From Lonicera japonica (taxonomy: Eukaryota; Streptophyta; Magnoliopsida; Dipsacales; Caprifoliaceae), in contig CM038471.1 in the NCBI GenBank assembly GCA_021464415.1, forward strand, positions 74,068,851-74,132,850: a stretch of 64,000 nt of DNA, in the 5' to 3' direction. Shown here piece by piece: positions 1 to 11,800 of this stretch. The notes beneath the pieces are model-generated. The model did not search any database and was not told the DNA's origin. It saw only the letters and a program-made list of their open reading frames with translations. The number at the start of each line of letters is the position of its first letter. Position 1 is the first letter of the stretch. A program made the translations under genes and the position numbers.

Positions 1-1617
1 AACTTATTTATTTAATATTTAAGTTGTGGGTTTGAGTATTATTAAAAATATTTTTTTTGTGTTATACCTGCTTTTACTAACTTTTGGTTTCATATAAAAC
101 ACAATGGATAGACTTCTTCTAGATGATATAATAAAATTATGAAAAAAGAAATAATGTCAACTAGCTTACATGATGTCTAAAAGAGCATAACAAAGTATTA
201 AGAATTAAATATCAAAATAACATTTTTCAATTGACGAAGTAGAAGAATAAAAATTGTGTACCCCAAACTCAATGAACTAAAAACCATATGTGCCTGAGGT
301 TCCACATGACCATATATTAAAATCAGTGTTTTTCCTGTGAGTCGCGAAAGTCAAAGTTAAAATTAATCTAACACCCTAGAATATGATCTTCTATTAGGGT
401 GTTTTTTTGCCTTTTTCACTTCATTTTTGGTTTGAATATACTTGTGATCTTAAATTTTCATAGTATACGAAATTTATAAATTGGGTGATTCTATTTTCAC
501 TCTTAATAATACTTGATTCTACTCCCACTTTTTATTTGATCATTAAGCACCGAATAGGTGCTTAGGGGTCAAATAAGCCAAATTTATACTTGAGTCTTAA
601 GAACCGAATAACAAGTCCTTACTCGATACTTAAATTTCACAATCTACCATCAGATCCAGCATTTCGGTTAAAAAGTTATAGATTTTCTTTCCAACCATAC
701 TCGATCCCAGGTCAACTCGGCTGTACTTATCATGATACATCTTCATAAACATTTGAATCTTATCTTGTAGGACCTTCTTGTAAGCCTATGAAGCGGACTT
801 TTTGTAACCGCCACCTTTCATTTTTCTTTATTTATGCAATTACTCTAATGTCCTAGCTTAGACTTAGAGGACTTTATAAAAAAAAATATTCCATTCCATT
901 GATAACTCTATAGAGTTGGGTCTACTTTAGACTTATTAATTCTTTCGAAATAAAAAATGTACTTTACTTAAGTTTGTCCTCTTTTAATACTAATTTTGCC
1001 AATATGTAATTTGACAAAAAATATTAGAACAAGTTTGGCCCCTTTATATAAATATGTGGTTCCGTCCTTGTTCTTATAAGTAATTTTTTTAATACATATG
1101 TTGCATCTCAATTAAATATAATTATCATTAATTGTGCATATAGTGGTCTAAGATTTTCCTTGTACACTTAACTAGGCACCAAGTCCATTTAAGAGGCTCT
1201 TTCTCTCTCTGAGCTAGGTGAAATAATTTGGTCTTTTAATAGTATGAGGCATTAGTTACCGTTCTCTAATACATGGATTGTTATGCCATAAGAATGTCAA
1301 TATTCAGTATGATACCTAGGTGCATGTTTAAAAGTACCATTTGGGTGCCGACTTGGCCACCCAATATTCAACTCAGTTTAGGATTATGATTCATTATTTA
1401 AAAGGCTAAAGAATTATGAATTAATATATAAAATGTAGAAAGAATATAAAGAATGAGATCAATATGACATACAAACTAGAAAAACATAAATTCATCATCT
1501 AGTGCAAAATGCATCGTCTATTTTGTAATGCTAAAATCTTGGTTAATCTCATAGCAATAGTCAATCTATACGATCTTACTAAATGTAAGTATCTAAAAAG
1601 AATTTACATATAAGAAT
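1..1617. other. AT-rich intergenic DNA without recognisable genes
   Basis: No reading frame here resembles a protein I know, and none is longer than expected by chance in AT-rich DNA. Stretches around 540-900 and 1140-1350 look like degenerate interspersed repeats, but I see no intact termini, target duplications or domains. Confidence 0.6.
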
Positions 1618-1890
1618 GTTGAGATTATAAATCTCATATCGAGAAATGAAATCCTCACAGAGTAATGTATAAGGAGAAAGTGCTACTCTATATATTTCCA
1701 GTTAATTTTTGGTTGGATGCTCTAAACTCTAATATGGTATCAGATGAAAGTTTATTTATCGTGTCAAGGCCCAACGGCCACATGGCTTCACATCACCTAA
1801 CCCTGAGCAATATATAAGTAGAAGATATTCCTCCACATATTGCAAATTTGAGTTTGACGCTCTAGACTCTAATAAATAATACCAAATAAA
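1618..1890 (+). repeat. LTR-retrotransposon remnant (LTR end plus primer-binding site)
   Basis: A stretch beginning TGTTGAGATTATAAATC (1618) runs to about 1734 and is followed at 1735-1744 by TGGTATCAGA. That is the usual plant initiator-Met tRNA primer-binding sequence found directly after a 5' LTR. A second partial copy of the terminal segment (ending in a 'ctctagactctaata'-like string) follows near 1809-1890. No gag or pol can be recognised. It is probably an old Copia-type fragment. Confidence 0.4.
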
Positions 1891-1980
1891 AAAAACAATT
1901 TTGCATAAAATGACAAAGAGGTTCTACCTTTTTAATAGGAGATAAACCACCTGTGTGAATAAGACGTTAGCTCAAATATT

Positions 1981-2100
1981 CTTTTATAAATATAATAGTA
2001 ATGATCAGGGCTATGGTTACAAAGTGAATGAACTCATGGTTCAAAGATTCTTTTATAAAGATAATAGTATTGAGCAGAGCCATAGTTACAAAAGGTTTAC
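1981..2100. repeat. Imperfect tandem duplication, period about 69 bp
   Basis: The segment starting CTTTTATAAATATAATAG at 1981 is repeated from 2050 as CTTTTATAAAGATAATAG. Both copies continue through a similar 'gatcagggctatggttacaaa' / 'gagcagagccatagttacaaa' tract. Two diverged copies in non-coding DNA. Confidence 0.6.
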
Positions 2101-2325
2101 AACTCTGAGCTTATGCTAAATACTGCATCAGTACATATAAAGGAACTCTCAACTATGAGATATCTAGTGCATATAAGGTCTGCAAAATTTAGTGCACTTA
2201 ATTGACTTAGCAAGGAAGGCAATAAATATTCTAAGTATATTTATCTCTTTGTACACAATTGTTTAGTTCTAGCTTGATCAACTGTATTAAATACTAAAAA
2301 GTTACTCGATGTGAATAAGTAAATG

Positions 2326-2440
2326 TTTCATATATATAGTAAGCTTAAGGCAAGCTTAGTGTTATAAAGAAGTAACTGCTTCATATATATACATAGTAAG
2401 CTTGAGGTGAGCTTAGTAGTATAAATAAGTAAATATTGGA
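2326..2440. repeat. Imperfect tandem repeat with an AGTAAGCTT core
   Basis: Two adjacent copies of a unit containing CATATATATAGTAAGCTT, then a 'gaggtgagcttagt'-like tail. A third, isolated copy lies near 3820-3856 (AGTAAGTTTGAGATGAGC). This suggests remnants of one dispersed repeat. Confidence 0.5.
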
Positions 2441-2562
2441 AGATTATAAAATATTTCAAAGAAGGTAAGTAGTTTGGGATACAAAAGACCAAATCCTATA
2501 TTGAAAAATGAAGGAAAGTTTAAAAGTTTTAAATAACATTAAATGGAGAGAGATAATACTTT

Positions 2563-2933
2563 GGTGATGTTTGGTTGATATTTTGAGTTGAGTTTTTAAG
2601 CTGAGTTTTTAAAATCTGGTGTGTCGTAGAATTTGGAAGTATGTTGAAAAGTGAATTTGGTTTTTGTTTGAGTTTTCTTCAACCAACTAAAAAATCTCAT
2701 AAAAAATTTCAAAAAATAGTCACAATGGATCTTATTTTATAGATCTCAACGAGTAGGTTTCAAATATATATTTTTTGTCTAATTTTGATTTTTGGATTTA
2801 AAGTTATGGTGTTTTAAAAGTTTTTTTAGAGAGAGAAAGTAAATTGAAATAAATTTTAGGAAGTGTAAAAGTAAAGTTGATTTTAAGTTGAGTTTTTAAA
2901 TTTTGGAAAAAAAAACCCCCACCAAACATACCC
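2563..2933. mobile_element. PIF/Harbinger-like MITE, copy 1
   Basis: A 371-bp non-coding element with imperfect terminal inverted repeats: left GGTGATGTTTGGTTGAT, right ending CCACCAAACATACCC. It is flanked on both sides by TTT (2560-2562 and 2934-2936), consistent with a 3-bp target duplication. Its interior is clearly homologous to 43884-44257, which has a TAA duplication; both contain 'aaaaaatagtcacaatg' and 'tagatctc'. Class assignment rests on size, TIR and the 3-bp duplication. Confidence 0.65.
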
Positions 2934-3451
2934 TTTGTGTTTAAAAAAAGTGTATGTCACTGTTGGTACGTAAAACTAGATAAGGGGTAGTTTAGATCAC
3001 ATAGTCAAATGATTAGTTTAAAGTCAAAGATGTATAGAGGAATAATAAAGCTAGGAGCTCAGTTTGGTTTGTATTGGGATAATTGAGTTGTTCAATTATT
3101 GGTTGTTGTTCAGTTGTTGAGAGAAGTAAATGCGTGTCAAGAAAAACGTGTTGAAGAGTTCCCAAAGCAGGTAGTTAATGTGCATTTAATGAAGGTGATG
3201 GAGGTTCTTTATTTTCTATAGGGTAGGCGGCAGTCTCACATGCCTCTGTCAATGGTGCATATCACCATCCACGCATGCGCGCGAAAGTGCGATTAGGCGT
3301 TTAAGGGTCCCTTTTAGGCGCACTTAGCACTTTTCATGCTTGCGTCACAAGGAGCAAATTAGAGCCATAGATTTTGTTCTGATAAAATCAAATGTCTATA
3401 AATATTCCTTATCATATACCCACATAACACCAGAACACAACCAAATATGAC

Positions 3452-3811
3452 TGTTGAAATAGTAGTTAATTAACTGCCATTTAGTTGTTATTTCAATTTG
3501 TATAAATATGTGATTTTTCATGTGAAAAGTCACATACATTCTTTTTCAATTATTCTCATTCTAAATCTCTCTATAAAAGTGTGTCAACAATATTATACAT
3601 TTTTGTTGTTAAAAAAAATAAGTTCCTTAATCTCGGAATTCTTCAATAATTGTATATTGTTGAATTGTCGGATTGTTGTATCTTTGAGGTATTTTTTCCT
3701 AATAATTATATAATGAATAAAGGACAAATAACACCTTAAGAAAAGTGATTTTCACGCCTCAATCAGCAATAATTTCTCAATTTATCTGCATCATATATAT
3801 ATTATTCTTAA
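3452..3811. repeat. Possible solo LTR
   Basis: A segment starting TGTTGAAATAGTAGTTAATT and ending TTCTTAACA has the TG...CA ends, TATA-like internal box ('tataaatatgtg') and A/T-rich polyadenylation-like region typical of short plant Copia LTRs. I see no target duplication and no internal retroelement domain. Treat as tentative. Confidence 0.3.
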
Positions 3812-3856
3812 CAGTAAATACTTTATATATATAGTAAGTTTGAGATGAGCTTAGTC

Positions 3857-5120
3857 CATGGTGGTAATTGGCTAACAATCACACTTTCATTATTATAAGT
3901 CCAAAAATCAGTCATGCTAACAGTCTTCTTCTTAATCCTGCATTTAATACGGGTTCATATGCATTAAATGTAAATATGTTGGTGACATTATTCATCCATG
4001 CTATAGTTACCTGCTCATGTCTTTTATATATGATAAGCATGGAGTTTGAAGGCAATAGTTTTGAGGATTACAACTTTGCCATGTAGACATGCGTTACTAA
4101 TGTTAAGTTTATGAGCACAGTTTAAAAGGACTATTAACTTCCATAGCTGCTACACGTAATAAGGTAATCCTTTACGTATGACACCACATGTCAGGTTCTT
4201 ACGGTTCCAAACGATAAATTAGCAAGTACATAGGGTATGTAAATCAATAATGATAACAAATTGCATAGTCATAATAAAGTTATATAATTATTAGATGTTA
4301 CTATCTAATAAAGGTATATCACTATATGAACTAAGGGGAAAATACATTAAAACCTTGTGTGGTTTATAAGGTTAATGTATTGCCTTCTTAAATTATTTTA
4401 CCCAATAATAAACTCTTAAGTACTATTGTTGTCTACCACTTTGTCTCGACTTAGTTAGAAATTTGTCAGATTCTTAAACATATGTATTCCTTTGACATTA
4501 TTAATAATAAAATTACAATAATACAATTGTTTAGGATAAAATAGGAGTCCACTTTCAATTAATTGATACATTTATTTTTAAACAATAACGCAATATTATC
4601 AACAATAAAATATCACAATATTCTAATGATTAAAACTATATAAAGCATCTTATAACACAATGTAACATATTGAAAACTTAAAAATATTATTTTAGTAGTA
4701 TTTTTTGGGAGAGAATAAAGTAATAAACTACTTTTATTTTTAACAAGCTTTGACTAAGTTAAAAAAATTCAAATGACGTTAGTAAATGAGACATAACGAA
4801 ATATATTGTAGAAGTTTATTTGAGATGGATGAATTAAAACTTTAATTTAGAATATGATTAAATGACTCTTTTCTAGTATTTCATATAAATACGCGATGAC
4901 ACTTATATCTTTTAATAATTTTAGTTATTATTCTATAGTTAGCAAAAAATTTTAACATAAATATAAAATTTTAACATAAAAAATTAATATATTAATATGT
5001 CAATTATTTATTAATTAAAATAAATTGTGATATAGTTATTTTAATTAATACATAATTATTATTAAATATGTTAATTTTTATATCTATTTAAAATTATTAA
5101 TATTAAATTGATATATTTAG
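3857..5120. other. AT-rich intergenic DNA upstream of INTS9
   Basis: No recognisable gene or intact repeat. The tract from about 4560 to 5110 is extremely A+T rich, with many short homopolymer runs. Confidence 0.6.
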
Positions 5121-5129
5121 CGTACCATT

Positions 5130-5240
5130 CTCCCATAGTGTGCATCGGAAAAAGAGACGAGAGAGGGGAAAATGCCCAAAATCGATGGGGGTGAACGTGG
5201 GCCACGCCTAAACCTTCTGCTCTGCTCTGCTCTGCATCAT
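5130..5240 (+). promoter_or_regulatory. Likely INTS9 promoter / leader region
   Basis: GC content rises abruptly relative to the AT-rich DNA upstream. The segment contains a TGGGCC-type site (plant 'site II' motif common in housekeeping promoters) at about 5199-5205 and a short CTCTG tandem repeat at about 5217-5235. Position about 0.6 kb before the INTS9 start codon fits a leader with an intron; a splice acceptor, TTTGCAG, ends at 5783 just before the last leader exon. No transcript start can be fixed. Confidence 0.3.
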
Positions 5241-5843
5241 TATTCATTAATTTTTAATTTTTAATTTTCTTGTAATGATACGTATTAACTTGGTCCGGAC
5301 TCCGCGAGCTTTCGGTGTTTTCGGGCGAGATAAAGGTTAGACTACTCAACGTACGTGTTGTATTTTCTTTGACTTGCCCTAGGTTCTGGGCGTAGAGTGG
5401 GTATTTGAATCTACAGTTTTGATTATTAAATCTATCTCTGAATACTATCTCAGTTTTGTTCATCTTAAATATATAGAACTAACGTAATCTAGGGTTCATC
5501 TGTCACTCAAGACATCAACTTTGATCAATAATTGTTAGATCAACTATATGTGCTGCATTCATGTAGTCTTCAGTTGTATCATATATTTGAAGTATGTTTT
5601 GTATTTTTTTCAAATTGAAATTTATTAATTCATTTGTTGGATTATTATAGTGCATGTGGTGTTTTGCAGTTCATCACATTTAATTTAGCTTTTTTCGAAT
5701 TTAGCTTTGGATGAATGACATAAAACTACCTTTAGTTTGGGTCCTGGATCAATTTATGTTTATTTCGAATTTAATCTTTGCAGGTCAGGCCTTGTTGTAA
5801 AATCCCTGCCTCTGGATTGACAAATTTCATTCCTGTTTACCAA

Positions 5844-8800
5844 ATGAAGTTTGTAAGTCTCCCTCTCCCTCCCTCCCTCTCTCTCTCTCTATATATATAT
5901 AAATCTTCTGCACCTGTTTTGTTCTTGTATTAAACAATGTATTTTGCTTCTAGATAATTGATTTCATTATTTGCAGACGTGTTTGAGCGAAGGTGGAGGT
6001 TTCCATTTCCCGCCATGCCATTTACTCAACGTCTGCGGTTTCCGAGTCTTAATTGATTGCCCAATGGACCTTTCAGCTCTTTCAATCTTCTCCCCAATAC
6101 CCATTGATTCTTATACTTTGGTTGATGAAGAAGCCTCCACCTATTCCTCCCACAGATCTTTGGATTCAATGTCTGTGGATCAAAAGGGGCAGAAAATAGA
6201 AAACCCCCTTGATGCAAGCAATTTAATAAGCTCAGAACCTTGGTACAAAACAATTAAGAACTTGCACCTATGGAATCTTTCTTTTGTTGATATTGTATTG
6301 ATCTCAAGTCAAATGGGTATGCTCGGGTTGCCATATCTTACTCGTGCAAAAGGTTTTTCTGCTAAGGTAACTAAAGATAATATATATAATTTTCCATTTA
6401 TTTGGAATTCGGTAAACAGAGTTTCATTCCTTTGTGCCCTCAACTTATTTTTTTCTTTTAATTTGTGTTCTTTGGTTGTTTAACTGGATAAGATATATGC
6501 AACTGAAGCAACAGCAAGACTTGGTCAGCTTATGATGGAGGATCTTGTTGCAATGCATATGGAATTCAGGCAGTTTTATGGGCCCGAGGAGTCTGGTTGT
6601 CCTCAATGGATGAAGTGGGAAGCACTTGAAGTGCTTCCGTTGCCGTTGAAAGAGATAGCTTTGGGTGAAGATGGCTCTGAGATTGGTAGTTGGATGCCAT
6701 TGTACAGGTAATACCAAAACCCACTATTACTCTTAGTTAATTTGTTTTGTCAGCCCTTGCTTGTATTTTCACTTTGTTTTCATTCTGGACTATACTCTGG
6801 CATGTTAGCTCTCAGAAATATATGGTGCTGTATTAGTTATTCAGTTGACTCAACTTTGGAAATCTCTTAATCTGTTATTTGTAATGTCAAATGTGTTTTT
6901 TTTTTCTATTCTAAAGTACAGAGTTGGTCCATTTCATTATGTGAATCTTAATTTCGAGATTTCATTGAATTTTGTTGGTGTTGCTCAGATATTAGAAGCT
7001 AAAATGATTTTTAACTCCCTTTCTGAACATGTATGATTATATATTAAGTGAGAGGAAGACTTTTGGAATGCACTTGAACTTACGAAATTAACCTTCATGC
7101 TTTAGCAACAAAAATAATGCTTGAAATAGGGTTTGAAATTTGAACCCATGACCTAAAGTATGAAGAACACATGTATAACTACTTGACTAATTCAATCACA
7201 TGTTCTTACTATGTTCTATAAATCTAAGTAATGTGATAAATTACTAGGTATAATATTGCACACTGATCGAGTGGGCCACAAGTTCTAGTGTCATTTAGTT
7301 CTCATTTTCATTCATCCACTTCATTACATATATTCGAATGTAATGAAATATGATTCTCAGTGCAGCTGATGTGAAGGATTGCATGCAAAAGGTTAAGACA
7401 CTCAAGTACGGTGAAGAAGTCTGCTACAATGGCACCTTGGTCATACAGGCATTCAGCTCTGGTTTGGAGATAGGTTCATGTAATTGGGCTATAAATGGTC
7501 CAAAAAGAATTATCGTATATCTTTCAAATTCCATTTTTACAGCTGCAACTACAATGGATTTTGATTACCATCCTCTTCAAGGAAGTGATGTGGTTATATA
7601 TTCTGATTTCTCCACGTGGAATCTCACAGACGATGTTGAGAATGAAAATAGTTGCTCTGGTCCTGCTGTTAGGGATTACTCAACTATTAGGTACATCCCC
7701 TTTACATGTCTCTTACCGTATCGCTATGTGTTTTTTTCCACTGCAAGTTTCATAAAGCTCTGGCAATTTCTTCTACTCCTCCGTTTGAAAAGATAGTCCA
7801 ACTTTCCTTTTTAGAATGTCTCAAATTGATAGTCCCATGACTCCCATTTCCTTTTTGGGGGCATGATTAATGCATGAAATCTCACAATAGAAATGAGTTC
7901 TAGTTTTGACCATTGATTACGTTCAAAGTATTTGTTTCTTAGAAATAACAAAAGTCAAAGTCGGACTATATATATTTTTTGAGACTGAGGGAGTATTTTT
8001 CATTCCCTTATCCGGCAAGGCAGTATTAGTACTTTGATATTCTAATTCATATGTGGCAGTGATGCAGATGAAAATAGGGAAATGAATGCCGAATCCTTGC
8101 TCAATACTGGTGAAAACTCGGAAGAGATGGAGAAAATAGCTTTTATATGCTCATGTTCTATAGATTCTGTTAAAGCAGGAGGATCAGTACTAATTCCTAT
8201 TGGACGGCTTGGAATTCTATTGCAGCTTTTGGAGCAGATATCAATTTCCCTAGAATCTGCAAACCTTAAGGTACCTAAATTATTTGTTCATTTAATTGAC
8301 TATACATGTCTTTCACAATCCTCTTTCAATGGATTTGTTCTAGCTCTTATCCTGTAGAAATCCTTTATTGTTCTCTTTATATACATTTGAAAAAAATACT
8401 CAGATAGGCATGCTTCATCTATTATTTGCTTCCTGAACCTCGTTGTATATCAGAGCTGTTCATGCCCACATATTCGAAAATGGAACCTCTAAATGAATCT
8501 CAGCACATTCACCTTCCTCAAAGGGATTTGAATTTTGGACTAACCATCATGACCCAATTTTCACCTTTTGATATGGCCTTGACAAACCACTACTGGTAGG
8601 TAGGCACCACAGCCCAGTCCATTCTTTAATTTGAGAAAGCTTCAGTAACCTTGATATATATATATATATATATTAAACTCTAGTGAAGGACTAGAGTGGA
8701 ATTTTTATCAGGAAATGGTGGGCAACATAAATGGGGGTAACCCTCCCTTTTTTTTGATAAGAAACGAAAGATTTTATTGCTATTCAAAGAAAGTTACATC

Positions 8801-11800
8801 AAAAAAAGCAATAAAGATAGCAGTGGATGAGAAAACCACTACAAAGATGCAACAACTCAACCCAAAACAGCAAAAACAAAACCAATCAGTCCAAAAAACT
8901 ACAACAATCCAACTCAAATAAAAGCCTATCAATACTATCTAATAAATTAGCTGCCCTAGCCCAAAGACCAGTCAGGAATCTCAAGTGATCCCATATGCTA
9001 GATACTGATCTGTAACAATCTTCAAAAACTTTCTTGTTTCTCTCTAGCCATATTGCCCAAGCTGCAGCCATCAATGACACCTTCCACAGATTGCTAGCTT
9101 TTGCGCTGCTGAAGCTCCATTCCAGGCCAATGAAATCAACCCATCTTTTGGGGACAACCCCTACCAACCCAAATGCCTTGTACAACCGAGCCCAAATTCC
9201 ACATGCATAGTTGCAATGAAGCAGAATGTGATCAATCCCCTCAAAACCTTCTTTACACAAAGTACTCCAAGACGGGGACAAACACATGGATGGCCTCCTC
9301 TCTTGAATAACATCACAAGTGTTCACTCTTCCTCTTAATACAAGCCAAGCAAAGACTTTAACTTTGGAAGGGACTTTTCCTTTCCAAATGAAATTATACT
9401 GATGTGGAGTGATTGAAGGCGGTGAATGAGATAGTGTTTCAAAAAAGGACTTACAAGAGAATACACCAGAGATATGAACAAACCATACCCGTTTATCCAA
9501 AGAATTTTGGTTAAGATTTAAACCATGAATCAAACCTAACAAAGAGACATGCTCATCAACATCCCTATCAAGGAAGGACCTACGAAATGAAAGATTTCAC
9601 GAATATTCTAAATGAGATGACCAAGAGATTACCGAATGAATGGTAGCATTATGATCACAAGAAATTCGATAAAGTCTAGGGAAACTGATTTTGAAAGGGT
9701 TATCCCCTACCCAAGAATCCTCCCAATAGCGGATTCTCTCCCCATTTCCCACAACCAATTTAATATTTTGCTCAAAGTCACTCCACACCCTTGAAATAGA
9801 CTTCCAAGGAGCACGAAGAGAGCCATTAATGTCATGTGAAGAGTCCCACCCATGATGGGGTTTGAACTGCCCCTGATGGGGTTTGAACCTGCCCCTGACT
9901 GAGTTCAAGCATGCATGTCTGCTACCCTTGAGCCCTCTCTGAAGACTTGCTCTCATTCTGGATTGCCAACTCCTGTGAGTACTCCATTTTCAATTACACA
10001 GTGAAACTAGTCTCCTCAGTTTCGGACCGGCAACCTCTTAGAGAGAGGGGTGCACTTGCAATTGGGCTAGAAGCTCATGTGCAGATTGCATATCCTTAAT
10101 TAATCCAATCATATTTACGGTTCTTTGTTAACCCTATTGTACTGATCACTTTGGAAAGTGAAATGTCATCAAGATCTTTTACTTGTTTATTTATTACTGC
10201 AATATTGTAAAATATGATACTACAAGAAATCAGACTTTTCCTCTTGAGAAGGCATAAGAGTTCACTAAGGAAACATTCCCCATAATTTAAATATTGACAA
10301 AAATAATTTCAAGATAAAGAAAGTGAAAAACTTAACCAATCATGCGTGGTTGCCACCGGCCTAGGCCCGCTCGCTAGATTTGTTTAACACTGCTAATGCT
10401 CCTCCAGTCTTACCATTTCGTCCTAACACTTTTTAAAGAGTTGTTACTTCTTGTAGTAAATTTGTAGTAAATGTTTTAAATTGGTGTCTTACTATGCCAC
10501 AGATTCCCATATTTATTATTTCTTCCATAGCAGAGGAATTAATGGCATTCTTCAATATCATACCAGAATGGTTATGTAAGCATCGACAAGAAAAGGTATG
10601 CACTTAAAGATTTGTCAAAGAAAATTTCAATAGATTTACATAGTTTTAAAGTTAAGCTAAACATTATACGCTTCCTTTTCTTTCCAAAATGGGCAATGCA
10701 GTTATATTCTGGCCTGCCACTGTTTGCTCATGTAGAGCTTATAAAAGAGAAAAGGCTTCATTTGTTTCCAGCAATTCATTCACTTGAATTATTGTAAGTC
10801 TTATTCTTCTCCTTATGTTTAATCTTTAGGCCAAGATCATATCACTAGAGGGTTGTGTATATAAGATAAAATACAGAACTGGGGGATACAAAAAGAATAA
10901 TAAGACCGTAAAATTAATATATATAAATATATATGAAATGGCAGAGGGGCCTTACAAGACGGCTCAAATTCATTCCAAAAAGATTGTCGAAGAGATGCCC
11001 AATTTCTAAGTTTAGCATTTCCATTGAGCAGCAGTCTTCGATGCAAAGTACCACTCCTGGATGTTTATATTTATATATATTTGGGAGAAAATGTTTCCGA
11101 AGATACGTTCAAAAGAAAAAGACACATCCAAAATCTTCCTAGCTGTCCACTTGGTGGGGGGTTGAAAACTTGAAATATTTGTCACCCAGTAAAAAAAATG
11201 AAATCATGGAATGTATTTTCACTTATTTTTGGTAAAATTGAGTTCGTATAAAATCATGAACAAACTTTCTTTCATTGTAATCATGTAGTTTTAAAAACAA
11301 ATTCAAATATGAGACCAAGACTTTTTTTCATCATTTTACTTTCCACCAGGGTGAAAACTACTTATCCCCCAACCAAGCAGACCTTGAATGGTAATTTAGT
11401 AACTTAATCTGTGGTTTATGTTATTTGTGCTTCCTACTGTACATCGGAGACTAATTATACGTGCGTAGAAAGATATGGCAGGAACCATGCGTAGTATTTT
11501 GTCCTCACTGGAGTCTGAGGCTTGGACCTGCTGTTCATTTGCTTCAGCGCTGGTGCAACAATCAAAACTCATTACTTGTTATTGAGGTGCCTAAATCTGT
11601 GCTTCTTAATCTGATTTTGTAGTCCATAGATTTTGCATCATTCTAATCTGATTTGTACTAAAATGATAAATAAAATGACCATGGATCATAATGAGGGTTG
11701 TACTTGAATCTACTAAGGCAGGAAGGACTAGATGCTGATTTGGCTCTCTTACCTTTCAAGCCAGTGGCAATGAAGGTCCTTCAGTGTTCATTTCTCTCTG

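Noticed and set aside
3498..4086. Two short plus-strand open frames (71 and 72 codons) in the far-left intergenic DNA
   Set aside because: Low-complexity, Ile/Ser/Tyr-rich translations of AT-rich DNA; no domain, no splice context, one lies within a possible LTR.
10020..10080. tRNA-like string near 'accggcaacctcttagagagagg'
   Set aside because: No cloverleaf or B box; a repeat remnant at best.
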